Shown here in pieces: positions 35,494 through 44,527 of a stretch of 64,000 bases of DNA. The notes beneath the pieces are model-generated. The model ran no database searches, was not told where the DNA came from, and was given only the letters and a program-made list of their open reading frames with translations. Position numbers and translations under genes: made by a program. The stretch comes from an uncultured Clostridia bacterium (GTDB lineage: Bacteria; Bacillota; Peptococcia; Peptococcales; Peptococcaceae): positions 1 to 64,000 of the forward strand of contig CALXSY010000004.1 in the NCBI GenBank assembly GCA_944391285.1, in the 5' to 3' direction. How positions within the stretch are numbered: position 1 is the first letter of the stretch; every line of letters begins with the position of its first letter.

Positions 35494-36267
35494 TTACATA
35501 CAAGTATAACCGCCGTCCACTGCACAAACCAAGCCATTGACATAGCTGGAGAACGGTGAGGACAGGAAGATGGCCGCAGTGTCTAATTCTCCCTCTTTGC
35601 CGTAGCGGGACATAGGAATCATAGTTTTTGCGTAGTTTTGGAAAAACTCAGTTTCCAAAGTTTCTTTAGTCAAAGGAGTTTCAAAATATCCCGGGCAAAT
35701 AGTATTAACCGTAATGCCTTTTTCGCCCCATTCAGCTGCTAGTGCTCTGGTTAAGTTGACTACGCCGCCTTTGGCTGCATGATAAGCAGCAGTAGGAGCA
35801 ATCTTATTGCCTACCATGCCGTACATGGAGGCGATATTGATAATCCGTCCGTATCCTGCCGGCAGCATAGCTTTTTTGGCTACTGCCCGAGCCATTTTAA
35901 ATGTTCCGATCAAATCTATGTTAACTTCATTCAAAAATACCTCATCAGGCATATCCTCAGCCGGCACTACTCCGCCTGTGCCTGCATTGTTGATCAAAAT
36001 ATCGATGCGTCCAAACTCTTTTAAGATCTCATCAACTGCTTCTTCAACCCGTTTGGTGTCAGTAATATCGCACTGCACGCCAATAGCTTTTACACCGTAC
36101 TTTTGCGCTATTTCTGCGGCATTGGCATCAACCTTTTCCTTGCGGCGAGCCAAGCAAACGATATTGGCGCCTTGATTAGCCAGCGCCTGTGCCATTTGTA
36201 CGCCCAATCCCGAGGATGCTCCGGTAACAATTGCGACCTGACCGGTCAGATCAAAATAGTTTTTCAT
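35494..36267 (-). CDS. Short-chain dehydrogenase/reductase, gluconate 5-dehydrogenase-like
   Basis: 257-residue cytoplasmic oxidoreductase of the classical SDR family. Cofactor motif TGASSGLG (residues 15-22), NNAG (93-96), and catalytic Ser147, Tyr162 and Lys166 (YHAAK). Arg41-Arg42 after the second strand suggest NADP(H). The sequence resembles sugar-acid or 3-oxoacyl reductases such as gluconate 5-dehydrogenase; the substrate is not certain. Monocistronic, with a promoter whose -10 box lies within a perfect 13-bp palindrome, so a dedicated repressor (GntR-like site) is likely. It ends at the shared terminator at 35433-35471. Confidence 0.85.
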   Translation of the reverse strand: MKNYFDLTGQVAIVTGASSGLGVQMAQALANQGANIVCLARRKEKVDANAAEIAQKYGVKAIGVQCDITDTKRVEEAVDEILKEFGRIDILINNAGTGGVVPAEDMPDEVFLNEVNIDLIGTFKMARAVAKKAMLPAGYGRIINIASMYGMVGNKIAPTAAYHAAKGGVVNLTRALAAEWGEKGITVNTICPGYFETPLTKETLETEFFQNYAKTMIPMSRYGKEGELDTAAIFLSSPFSSYVNGLVCAVDGGYTCM

Positions 36268-36375
36268 AACTTTCCCTCCTATAATTTTTTCGGCATCTCT
36301 TGAAGCAATAATCCCGCGCCTTCAGCGCAGCTGCGTTCATTCACTGCTTCCAGCAGATTTACCTTCTATAGTTTT

Positions 36376-36404
36376 ATGGTACTACCATTGCCTTTACTTG
36401 TCAA
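36376..36404 (-). promoter_or_regulatory. Promoter and operator of the short-chain dehydrogenase
   Basis: On the - strand: TTGACA (36399-36404), 17-bp spacer, TACCAT (36376-36381). The -10 box is part of the perfect inverted repeat ATGGTACTACCAT (36376-36388), which resembles operators of GntR/FadR-type repressors. The remaining part of the gap 36268-36648 is AT-rich; a TATAAT at 36571-36576 without a good -35 box may serve the following gene. Confidence 0.55.
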
Positions 36405-36648
36405 TGCTTTAGCGCTTTGCTTCGCTAAAAAGGTATTTTATTATTCTAAATATTAATTTCATATATATTTTTATATTTCTTTTTTTATGTTTAATTTTAT
36501 TTATATATTCGATTAGCGCTTAACCTTCTTTCTGCGCTTTTATTTCTATGCTCCGTCCCTTTTCGGGCGGTATAATGCGCAAATCTTTCGGGCAAAATAT
36601 CCTCGATGCTTAATTTTTCCAGATTAAAATTTGATAGGAGAGGATATT

Positions 36649-38082
36649 ATGAATTCACTTTGGAGCCAAACCTGCCAAATCCCGCCCCGGGATGCCTTAA
36701 AGGGCGATCTGTGCACCCAAGCCGCCGTTATCGGCAGCGGCATGGCAGGAATATTGACCGCCTATATGCTGCAAAAAGCCGGCTACGACACCGTTATCTT
36801 AGAAGCCAAGCAAATCGCTTTCGGCCAAAGCAGCAAAACCTCCGCCAAAATCACTGCTCAGCACGGGCTTATCTACCACAAGCTTATCCATTCCTTCGGC
36901 GAGGACAAAGCCCGCCAATATGCCTTAAGCAATCAGCAGGCAATTGAGCAGTATGCCCAATTGATTGAAGAAATGCACATCGACTGCGATTTTGAGCGCC
37001 GGAATGCCTACCTTTACAGCTCCGACAAAAAGCTTTTAAAGGAGGAATTAGCCGCCTGCCAAAACTTAGGACTGCCTGCTGAGTTAGAGGAACGACTGCC
37101 TTTGCCCTTCACCACTGCCGGAGCAGTAAAGTTCAGCGACCAAGCCCAGTTTCACCCTCTCAAGTTTATCCGCGCTTTAGCTCAGGAACTCACCATCTAT
37201 GAGCAGACTCCGGCTTTGGAGGTTGAGGATAATCTCATTCACACCCCCTTCGGCAAAGTCCGGGCGGATCATATTGTCTTTGCCTGCCATTTCCCCTTTG
37301 TCAATTTTCCGGGGCTTTATTTCACCCGCATGCATCAGGAAAGGGTTTACTTTTTAGCCTTGGAAAACGCCCGCCAATTTGACGGCATGTTTATCGGCGC
37401 TGATGAGGACAGCCTTTCGCTGCGCAATTACGGCGATTTGCTTCTGCTCGGCGGTGCCCATCACCGCAGCGGTGATAATTCTTCTGGTGGTCGCTACGAA
37501 TTACTGCGTCAAAAGGCAAAATATTATTTTCCCCAAAGCCGTGAGATCGCTCATTGGTCGGCGCAGGATTGCTTAAGTGTTGACAATGTGCCTTACATCG
37601 GGCATTTTTCGCCCCATAAGCCCAACTGGTATATTGCTGCCGGCTTTCAAAAATGGGGCATGTCTACCTCCATGGTTGCCGCTAATCTTTTGCGCGATTT
37701 GATAAGCGGCAGAGAAAATCCCGCCGCTTCCGTCTTTGACCCTCACCGTTTCCAAGGCGAGGCTTTGGGGCAAATGGCTCTTGACGGCAAAGAAGCCCTC
37801 AAAGGTTTAAGCAGGCGTTTTTTCTATATTCCTACCGAGCTGGCAGTGGAAATCCCGCCGGATCACGGCGGTGTTGTGCTTCTGGACGGCGAAAAAGTCG
37901 GTGTTTATAAGGACAGCGAGGGTAAAATTTATCCCGTTGACATCCGCTGTCCCCATTTAGGCTGTGAATTAGAGTATAATCCCGACGAACATTCCTGGGA
38001 CTGCCCTTGTCACGGCTCCCGCTTTGACAAGTTCGGGCATTGGCTCAACTCCCCTGCCATAGGAGATATTGCCCATGAATAA
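36649..38082 (+). CDS. FAD-dependent oxidoreductase with C-terminal Rieske domain (YhfW-like)
   Basis: 477 residues. Residues 25-55 form the FAD-binding Rossmann start (VIGSGMAG, then the acid at the end of strand two, VILEAK); the DAO-type oxidoreductase fold runs to about residue 370. The C-terminal Rieske [2Fe-2S] domain has Cys434-x-His436 and Cys452-x2-His455, with Cys439 and Cys454 as the disulfide pair. The architecture matches B. subtilis YhfW, whose substrate is not known. The start at 36649 follows AGGAGAGG; the earlier TTG lacks a site. It overlaps the next gene by 8 bp, so the two are translated together. A cytoplasmic electron-transfer or dehydrogenation role is inferred. Confidence 0.85.
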   Translation: MNSLWSQTCQIPPRDALKGDLCTQAAVIGSGMAGILTAYMLQKAGYDTVILEAKQIAFGQSSKTSAKITAQHGLIYHKLIHSFGEDKARQYALSNQQAIEQYAQLIEEMHIDCDFERRNAYLYSSDKKLLKEELAACQNLGLPAELEERLPLPFTTAGAVKFSDQAQFHPLKFIRALAQELTIYEQTPALEVEDNLIHTPFGKVRADHIVFACHFPFVNFPGLYFTRMHQERVYFLALENARQFDGMFIGADEDSLSLRNYGDLLLLGGAHHRSGDNSSGGRYELLRQKAKYYFPQSREIAHWSAQDCLSVDNVPYIGHFSPHKPNWYIAAGFQKWGMSTSMVAANLLRDLISGRENPAASVFDPHRFQGEALGQMALDGKEALKGLSRRFFYIPTELAVEIPPDHGGVVLLDGEKVGVYKDSEGKIYPVDIRCPHLGCELEYNPDEHSWDCPCHGSRFDKFGHWLNSPAIGDIAHE

Positions 38083-38926
38083 TTTTTTCTCCGGCTGGTA
38101 TTTCAAATGCCAAAACAAAGAACAAACTCTGGCTCTCATTCCGGCGGTGCATAGCTTTAACGGCAAAAAAGGCGCTTCCTTGCAAATTATCACCGATGAC
38201 AGTTATTTTTATCTGCCCCTTGACCACCGCCGGCTGCAAATTGATAAGCATGAGCCCTACGCCGCTTATGCCCCTAGTTTTTTTACCCCTCACGGCATAA
38301 AGCTCAATCTCTCCACCCACAGCCTGCGGGCATTCGGCAAGCTTAGTTTCAGCCATTTCACGCCGCTGCGCTACGATATCATGGGTCCCTTTAACCTTGT
38401 GCCCTTTATGGAGTGCCGGCATAATATCTTCAGCATGCGTCATCGGCTGGACGGCTCGCTCACCATTAACGAGCAAACCTACACCTTTCATAACAGCTTA
38501 GGCTATATCGAAGGCGACCGGGGACATTCCTTTCCTAAGGAATATCTCTGGAGTCATTGCTTTTTTGCCGATGGCTCATTGATGCTTTCTGTTGCCCATA
38601 TTCCTTTGGGTCCCATTAACTTTACCGGCATTATCAGCGTGATTATACTGAACAAAAAGGAATACCGCCTTGCCACTTATCTGGGAGCGAAGCTCTTAAA
38701 GCTGCAAAATCGGGAAGTAGTTATCCGCCAAGGAGATTTAACCCTGACCGCCTCTTTGTTGGCTGGTTCATCCTACCCGCTTCGAGCGCCTGTTTTCGGC
38801 GAAATGAGCCGCACTATTAAAGAAAGCGCTTCTTCTTTGGCTTATTATCATTTAACCAAAGGCAGCCAAACCCTCTTGGAGTTTAAATCCCCGCGGGCTT
38901 CCTTTGAATACGAATACCCCTCATAA
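38075..38926 (+). CDS. Tocopherol-cyclase-like protein
   Basis: 283-residue soluble protein with the hallmark GYIEGDRGHSFPKEYLW (near residue 149) and the early FSGWYFK motif of the tocopherol-cyclase-like family, folded as two lipocalin-like beta barrels. Plants use this family to close the chromanol ring; bacterial members in anaerobes have no known reaction and probably act on, or bind, a hydrophobic ligand. There is no signal peptide. The start at 38075 is within the end of the FAD/Rieske gene (ATGAATAA overlap) and follows AGGAGATATT. The coupling suggests that both act on the same lipid-like or quinone-like compound; that is inference. Confidence 0.78.
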   Translation: MNNFFSGWYFKCQNKEQTLALIPAVHSFNGKKGASLQIITDDSYFYLPLDHRRLQIDKHEPYAAYAPSFFTPHGIKLNLSTHSLRAFGKLSFSHFTPLRYDIMGPFNLVPFMECRHNIFSMRHRLDGSLTINEQTYTFHNSLGYIEGDRGHSFPKEYLWSHCFFADGSLMLSVAHIPLGPINFTGIISVIILNKKEYRLATYLGAKLLKLQNREVVIRQGDLTLTASLLAGSSYPLRAPVFGEMSRTIKESASSLAYYHLTKGSQTLLEFKSPRASFEYEYPS

Positions 38927-38962
38927 AAAAACTGTCCGGCTTAAACCGGACAGTTTTTTTAT
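38923..38962. terminator. Bidirectional terminator
   Basis: ACTGTCCGG pairs with CCGGACAGT, flanked by A7 and T7, between the convergent tocopherol-cyclase-like gene and aroF; it overlaps both stop codons. Confidence 0.93.
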
Positions 38963-39987
38963 CTGCTCTCAGCAATATCTAAAATTAGTTCTTTCGTTTT
39001 ATCCCAGCCTAAGCAAGGGTCGGTAATGGATTTGCCATAGATACCTTCCCCGATTTTCTGGCTGCCGTCCTCCAAATAGCTTTCAATCATAAAACCTTTG
39101 ACCATCGTTTGCAAATCATGGTTATGCTTGCAGTAATGCATGACTTCCTTGCAGATGCGGCTTTGCTCCAAATATTTTTTGCCCGAGTTGGAATGATTGC
39201 AGTCCACGATTAATGCCATATTTTCCAGATTGCTCTTGGCATACATCGCATACAGCAGTTCCAAATCCTCATAATGATAGTTAGGCACGCTCACGCCATG
39301 CTTGCTGACACTGCCGCGGATGATAGCATGAGCCAAAGGATTGCCGGTAGTTTCTACTTCCCAGCCGCGGTAAGCAAAGGAATGTTTGCTTTGGGCGGCA
39401 TGAATGGAATTAAGCATGATGATAAAATCGCCGCTGGTGGGATTTTTCATGCCGACCGGAGTGGTCACGCCGCTGGAAACCAAGCGATGCTCTTGATTTT
39501 CTACCGAGCGGGCGCCCACGGCGATGTAGGACAATATATCGGAAAGATACTCATAATTAGAAGGATACAGCATCTCATCAGCGATAGGCATGCCTGTTTC
39601 CTCCAAAACTCGGCTTTGCAGCTCTCTGATAGCCAAAAGCCCTTTCAATAAATCCGGCTTGGCACTCGGATCCGGCTGGTGGAACATTCCCTTGTAGCCC
39701 TCGCCGGTAGTGCGCGGTTTATTGGTGTAAATGCGGGGAATAAACAATATTTTGTCCCGCACCATTTCCTGCACCTCTTTTAAACGGTGGACATACTCCA
39801 TCACCGCCTCTTCATTATCCGCCGAGCAGGGACCGATAATCAAAAGCAAACGGTCGTCCTCACCGGTTAATATATTTTTAATCTCACTGTCAACTTTTTC
39901 TTTAGTCTGCGCCGCCTGATAAGAGATGGGGTATTTCTCCTTGACCTCCTGAGGCAGAGGCAGCATACGCTCAAATTTCATTGCCAT
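38959..39987 (-). CDS. aroF: 3-deoxy-7-phosphoheptulonate synthase (DAHP synthase, type I)
   Basis: Joins phosphoenolpyruvate and erythrose 4-phosphate in the first step of the shikimate pathway. The 342-residue product matches the AroF/G/H class: IGPCSADN, FIPRIYTNKPRT, GEGYKGM, GARSVENQEHR, VGMKNPTSGD and the metal ligands in VDCNHSNSGK. Three Met codons crowd the start; I prefer 39987, which has GGAGAGG at 9 bp, over 39996, where the same site abuts the ATG. Last gene of the tyrA-aroB-aroA-aroC-pheA-aroF operon, 19 bp after pheA. Which amino acid feeds back on it cannot be told from the sequence. Confidence 0.93.
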   Translation of the reverse strand: MAMKFERMLPLPQEVKEKYPISYQAAQTKEKVDSEIKNILTGEDDRLLLIIGPCSADNEEAVMEYVHRLKEVQEMVRDKILFIPRIYTNKPRTTGEGYKGMFHQPDPSAKPDLLKGLLAIRELQSRVLEETGMPIADEMLYPSNYEYLSDILSYIAVGARSVENQEHRLVSSGVTTPVGMKNPTSGDFIIMLNSIHAAQSKHSFAYRGWEVETTGNPLAHAIIRGSVSKHGVSVPNYHYEDLELLYAMYAKSNLENMALIVDCNHSNSGKKYLEQSRICKEVMHYCKHNHDLQTMVKGFMIESYLEDGSQKIGEGIYGKSITDPCLGWDKTKELILDIAESR

Positions 39988-40006
39988 TTTCTTCATCCTC
40001 TCCGCT

Positions 40007-41113
40007 TTATATTATTTCACTGTAAGTGCCTAAGTAGCTGAAATATTCATTTTGCTCCTGTAAATCCGTCAAAACCCTGACTATCTTTGCCGAAGGCTTG
40101 CCGATAGCAAAATCAAAGTAAAACATAAACTCGAAATCGCCGTTGGCCATCGGGCGGCTTTCCAGCTTTGTCAAGTTGATATTTAAGGCGGCAAACTGGG
40201 CTAAAACCCGATATAGCTCTCCCGGTCTGTGCCTTAGAGTGAGCATAATGCTCATTTTATCCGCTCCGGGATAAATCTCCATTTCCTTGGAAATACAGAT
40301 AAAGCGAGTAAAATTATTCTCCTTATCCTGCACCGCTTCTTTCAGAATAGCCAAATCGTAGTTTTTGGCACAGATTTTCGAAGAGAGCGCCGCCATATCC
40401 CTGCGCCCTCCCTGCGCTACCATTTGTGCCGCCAAGGCTGTGTTGGCACACTCGCTGATTTTTATTTCGCCTAAGCTTTTTAAAAAATCATGGCATTGCT
40501 GCAAAGCCTGCTCGTGAGAAATAACCTCTCTGATATCTTCTATTTTTACGCCCTTAGGCGCCAAAAGATTGTGCTCGACCTTTAATTTTACCGCTCTTGC
40601 GATAAAAAAGCGGTATTTGCGCATCAAATCATAAACCTTGGTCACCGAGCCGGCAGTTGAGTTCTCAATAGGCAGTACGCCGTAGCGGCATTCGCCTTTT
40701 TCCACCGCCGCAAAAACATCTTCAAAGTTTTGATAGTGGGTGATCTCCGGAGCGCCGAAAAGCTTTTCCGCCGCCAGCTGGGAGTACGCCCCGGCAACAC
40801 CTTGGCAGGCTACGGTCGCCTTATGCGGAAAGCTTGCCGCCGTTTTTCGGCTTGCCTGCGCTATCTGCTCAGCCAGCGCCGTAGGCTCATGCCAATATTT
40901 ATTGCCCGCCGCTTCCTCCAGACTGCGCACCGTTTCCAATAAAACTGCGCTGTAGCCCGCTAAATCCTCGCTCGGCGGCTCGGTGAGATTATCCATCGAG
41001 CTTTGCTTTTCCTTAAAGCTTAACCGCAGGCGCTTTTGAAAAAGCTCGCTGATTGCCCGGTCTATTTCTTCCTTTTGGGCATTAATCGTTAAATCCTTTT
41101 TATTTTCTCCCAT
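40007..41113 (-). CDS. pheA: Bifunctional chorismate mutase / prephenate dehydratase
   Basis: 368 residues in three parts: an N-terminal chorismate mutase helix bundle (about residues 10-85, EIDRAISELFQKR), the prephenate dehydratase domain (about 100-270, CQGVAGAYSQLAAEKLFG and the substrate motif ENSTAGSV) and a C-terminal ACT domain (about 280-368, LRHRPGELYRVLAQF and LESRPM) that binds phenylalanine for feedback. It turns chorismate into phenylpyruvate. The start at 41113 follows AGGTGAGAAG, 4 bp after the aroC stop; an ATG 5 codons upstream overlaps aroC but lacks a site. Part of the T-box operon. Confidence 0.93.
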   Translation of the reverse strand: MGENKKDLTINAQKEEIDRAISELFQKRLRLSFKEKQSSMDNLTEPPSEDLAGYSAVLLETVRSLEEAAGNKYWHEPTALAEQIAQASRKTAASFPHKATVACQGVAGAYSQLAAEKLFGAPEITHYQNFEDVFAAVEKGECRYGVLPIENSTAGSVTKVYDLMRKYRFFIARAVKLKVEHNLLAPKGVKIEDIREVISHEQALQQCHDFLKSLGEIKISECANTALAAQMVAQGGRRDMAALSSKICAKNYDLAILKEAVQDKENNFTRFICISKEMEIYPGADKMSIMLTLRHRPGELYRVLAQFAALNINLTKLESRPMANGDFEFMFYFDFAIGKPSAKIVRVLTDLQEQNEYFSYLGTYSEII

Positions 41114-41117
41114 CTTC

Positions 41118-42206
41118 TCACCTCTCATCCAAAAGCATATCCGTCAAAGCTATCGCCAGTGCCGCTTCAAATACCGGCACTGCTCTAGGCACAATACACG
41201 GATCATGCCGCCCTTCAATCTTCAGCTTGACATTTTGCATTTTTTGCAAATCCACGCTGTCCTGCTCCTTATAAATGGAGGGAGTGGGCTTGACTGCCGC
41301 TCGAAAGACGATAGGCATGCCGTTGGTGATGCCGCCCAAGATGCCGCCCGAATGGTTGGTTTTGGTATAGACCTCTTTGCCGTCAGTATAAAAGGCATCG
41401 TTATTGACCGAACCGGTCAAAGCGGCACAGGCAAAGCCGTTGCCAAACTCAATGGCTTTCACCGCCGGAATAGCAAAGACGATGGCGGAAATGCGGTTTT
41501 CCACCCCGTTAAACATATGCTCCCCTAAGCCTGCCGGCACATTCACTGCTGCACATTCCACCACTCCGCCGATGGAATCTCCTTGGGCTTTCACCCGCAG
41601 GATTTCCTCTTTCATCAGTTCTCCTGCTTCATCATCAATAACAGCCAGTTCCTTATGGCTCAAAGCAGCCAAATCCGCTAAACCTACTTTCGCCAAATCA
41701 AAAGGTTTATCCTTCACAGAACCGATGCTGTAAATATGAGCGCCAATCTCTATCTTATGCACCTTTTTTAAATATTGCCGGCAAATGCCGCCGGCGATAC
41801 AAAGCGGCGCTGTCAGGCGGCCCGAAAAATGCCCGCCGCCTCTTAAATCCACCTGCTCGCCGTATTTTTTTACAGCACTGTAATCAGCATGAGCCGGGCG
41901 GGGGATGTGTTTTAATTTCTCATAATCTTTGGAATGCTGGTTTTTATTATAAATTACCGCTTCGATCGTTTTTCCGTCGGTCGCAAAATTATCATCAACT
42001 CCCCTTAAAAATACCGGTTCATCGCCTTCTTGGCGGGCGGTGCCCAAGGGGTTGCGCCCCGGAGCCCGGCGGGCTAAAAAGGCTTGCAGTTCTTCTTGGT
42101 CAATATTAAAGCCTTGAGGCAGACCCTCTAAAGTCATGCCGATTTTTTCATCGTGCGAGCCGCCGTAGATGGTTAAATGCAAATTTCTGCCGTAGCTGTC
42201 AGCCAT
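41118..42206 (-). CDS. aroC: Chorismate synthase
   Basis: 362-residue enzyme that makes chorismate from EPSP with reduced FMN, the final step of the shikimate pathway. Family motifs: YGGSHDEKIG near the start, ARRAPGRNPLGTARQEGDE, RPAHADYSAVKKYG, RGGGHFSGRLTAP, and GRHDPCIVPRAVPVFEAA near the end. The ATG at 42206 overlaps the aroA stop by 8 bp and has AAAGGGGCGG upstream. Normal length for the family. Coupled to aroA before it and pheA after it. Confidence 0.95.
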   Translation of the reverse strand: MADSYGRNLHLTIYGGSHDEKIGMTLEGLPQGFNIDQEELQAFLARRAPGRNPLGTARQEGDEPVFLRGVDDNFATDGKTIEAVIYNKNQHSKDYEKLKHIPRPAHADYSAVKKYGEQVDLRGGGHFSGRLTAPLCIAGGICRQYLKKVHKIEIGAHIYSIGSVKDKPFDLAKVGLADLAALSHKELAVIDDEAGELMKEEILRVKAQGDSIGGVVECAAVNVPAGLGEHMFNGVENRISAIVFAIPAVKAIEFGNGFACAALTGSVNNDAFYTDGKEVYTKTNHSGGILGGITNGMPIVFRAAVKPTPSIYKEQDSVDLQKMQNVKLKIEGRHDPCIVPRAVPVFEAALAIALTDMLLDER

Positions 42207-43476
42207 CGATAACCGCCCCTTTCTCATAAATATGTGCTAAATCCTGCCAAAAGGCGGGATAGGATTTTTCTACTGCTTCTGCCCCGCTTACGGTTACGGC
42301 TTCTTCGCTGATCAATGCCGCTGCCGCCGCGCTCATGACCATGCGGTGATCATTAAAAGAGTCGGCTCTGCCGCCTTTGAGCTTGCCGGAGCCGTGAATC
42401 AAAAGCCCGTCGCCGGTTTCCTCCGCTTGACCGCCCAGGGCATTTAGGTTAAGCCTAATCGCAGCCAGGCGGTCGCTTTCCTTTAAGCGCAGGCGGGAGG
42501 CGTTATAAATGCGGGTCGTGCCTTGAGCTTTAGCCGCCACTATAGCCAATATAGGCACCAAATCGGGAATCTGCGCCGCATCAATTTCGATGGCATGCAA
42601 ATCGCCTTTTTGCACCGTAACCGAACCGCCCTTTTCGTCGGCTGTCACCTTGGCGCCGAAGCGCTTTAATATTTCCGCTATCTCTTTATCGCCCTGCGCG
42701 GAATGGAGATTAAGCTTGGTGACTGTAACCCCTTCTGTACTGCCTAATGCTCCCATCGCTAAGAAAAAGGCGGCATTGGACCAATCGCCTTCCACCTCCA
42801 GCTTCGGGGGAGCGGTGTATTTTAAATCATTTTTAATGAGAAAACTCTGCTCATTCATGGCTAATTCAATGCCGAATGCTTTTAAAGCGTTAACCGTCAA
42901 GCCGATATAAGGCAAGGATTCGATTTTACCCGTTATTTTTAAAGTGCATTGTTCCTTAAGCAAGGGCAGAGCAAAGAGCAGTCCGCTGATGTATTGGGAG
43001 GACACTCCGCCGTCTATTTGATAATCTCCGCCCGTTAACTGCCCTTTTAAAGTAAGGGGCTCGCTCTTGGGGTCGCTTAAAACTGCGCCATGCTCCTTTA
43101 AAACCTCGTCCAAAGGCGCTAACGGTCTCTGCGCCAGCCTGCCTTCGCGTTTAAAGCTTGCCTGCGTGCCCAGCGCCGCCGCCAGCGGCAAGAGAAAGCG
43201 CAGTGTCGAGCCCGACTCGCCGCAGTTTAACTGCGCCTGCCCTGCCGCCTGCTTAAGCGGCGTTACTTCAAATTCGCCCTTGGCATAATTTATCTCCGCT
43301 CCCAAGGCGCGCAGGCAGTTCGCCGTCGCCTCGATATCTTTATTTAATTTAGGGCACGCTATCCGGCAGGGCTTATCTGCCAGAGCGGCACAAATAAGCA
43401 AGCGGTGTGCCACCGATTTAGAGGGAATAGCCGCCGTAATACCTGCGGCTTTGGTTGGTTTGATAGTTTTATTCAT
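42199..43476 (-). CDS. aroA: 3-phosphoshikimate 1-carboxyvinyltransferase (EPSP synthase)
   Basis: 425-residue two-domain transferase that joins shikimate 3-phosphate and phosphoenolpyruvate. Motifs visible: SKSVAHRLLICAA near residue 20, NCGESGSTLRFLLPLAAALG (shikimate-phosphate and PEP site; the residue after the GES step is Gly as in PEP-binding sites), SSQYISGLLFALP, and FNDHRMVMSAAAAAL near the C-terminus. It overlaps aroB by 8 bp and aroC by 8 bp. The full length agrees with the family. Confidence 0.95.
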   Translation of the reverse strand: MNKTIKPTKAAGITAAIPSKSVAHRLLICAALADKPCRIACPKLNKDIEATANCLRALGAEINYAKGEFEVTPLKQAAGQAQLNCGESGSTLRFLLPLAAALGTQASFKREGRLAQRPLAPLDEVLKEHGAVLSDPKSEPLTLKGQLTGGDYQIDGGVSSQYISGLLFALPLLKEQCTLKITGKIESLPYIGLTVNALKAFGIELAMNEQSFLIKNDLKYTAPPKLEVEGDWSNAAFFLAMGALGSTEGVTVTKLNLHSAQGDKEIAEILKRFGAKVTADEKGGSVTVQKGDLHAIEIDAAQIPDLVPILAIVAAKAQGTTRIYNASRLRLKESDRLAAIRLNLNALGGQAEETGDGLLIHGSGKLKGGRADSFNDHRMVMSAAAAALISEEAVTVSGAEAVEKSYPAFWQDLAHIYEKGAVIDG

Positions 43477-44527
43477 CTTGCAGCCCGTCCTTAATAATTG
43501 CCAAAAGCTCGGTCACGTCAATTTTTTTCAATCGGCTTTCGCCTATTTTCACCGGTATCACCAGATTGATGCTTGCACCCAGCCGCTTTTTATCTCTGAG
43601 CGCCGCTTCCTTTAATTCCTCTGCCTGATAAATTGTGCTTTGGGGCAGTTGATATTTTGCCGTCATCGCCAGCATTTTTGCCAAAACTTCTTTTTCGCAC
43701 CAGCCGCGCTTGACCGCCGCTTTGGCAATCAATATCATGCCTATGGCTACCGCCTGCCCGTGAGAGATTTGATAATTAGAACATTTTTCGATGGCGTGCC
43801 CTAAGGTATGCCCTAAGTTTAAAAGCTGACGGCTGCCTTTGTCGTATTCGTCTGCTTCGACCAAACGGCGTTTATTTTCCACACAGCGGGCAATGATCTC
43901 CTCACTCGGCTCGCTCGCCTCCGCCAGCATATCCAATAGTTCTGCATCAGCGATAAAGCCGTATTTGATCACCTCTGCCCAGCCGTCAAGCAAATATTGC
44001 GCAGGCAATGTTTTTAAAGCGGCACAGTCGCACAAAACCAAGCTGGGCTGCCAAAAAGCCCCCACCAAATTTTTGCCCTGCGGCAAATCAATGGCTGTTT
44101 TGCCGCCCACCGAAGCATCAACCATTGCCAAAAGGCTGGTGGGAATCTGCACAAAGCGGATACCTCTCAAATAAGTAGCCGCCGCCAAACCGCTTAAATC
44201 GCCGGTTACTCCGCCGCCTAAAGCTACGATGATGTCGCTTTTGGTGATCTCTTTTTCCGCCAAAAACTGCCAGAGCTCATTTAATGTGCTGATATTTTTG
44301 CTTTCCTCGCCGTGCGGAAAGGTAAACTGATAAACCTTAAAGCCCTGCTCCTCTAAAGATATTTTAACTGTTTTGCCATAAAGAGCCTCTACATTATCAT
44401 CGCTTACGATCACCGCCGTACCCAAATCGGTTACTGCTTTTTTAATATAAGCACCGCTTTTTGCCAAAATATCGGTATCAATGATGACCTCGTAATTTTT
44501 GGTTGCTTTAACCTCTACTTTTTTCAT
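43469..44527 (-). CDS. aroB: 3-dehydroquinate synthase
   Basis: 352-residue NAD+- and metal-dependent enzyme that closes DAHP to 3-dehydroquinate. NAD site GGGVTGDLSGLAAATYLRGI, then PTSLLAMVDASVGGKT, the metal-binding Glu in GWAEVIKYGFI, and the His residues in NLGHTLGHAIE and SHGQAVAIG are all present. The open frame begins at a TTG, but ATG at 44527 has AAAGGATTGACGG before it and lies inside the end of tyrA (20-bp overlap), as expected for a packed operon. Confidence 0.95.
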   Translation of the reverse strand: MKKVEVKATKNYEVIIDTDILAKSGAYIKKAVTDLGTAVIVSDDNVEALYGKTVKISLEEQGFKVYQFTFPHGEESKNISTLNELWQFLAEKEITKSDIIVALGGGVTGDLSGLAAATYLRGIRFVQIPTSLLAMVDASVGGKTAIDLPQGKNLVGAFWQPSLVLCDCAALKTLPAQYLLDGWAEVIKYGFIADAELLDMLAEASEPSEEIIARCVENKRRLVEADEYDKGSRQLLNLGHTLGHAIEKCSNYQISHGQAVAIGMILIAKAAVKRGWCEKEVLAKMLAMTAKYQLPQSTIYQAEELKEAALRDKKRLGASINLVIPVKIGESRLKKIDVTELLAIIKDGLQDE

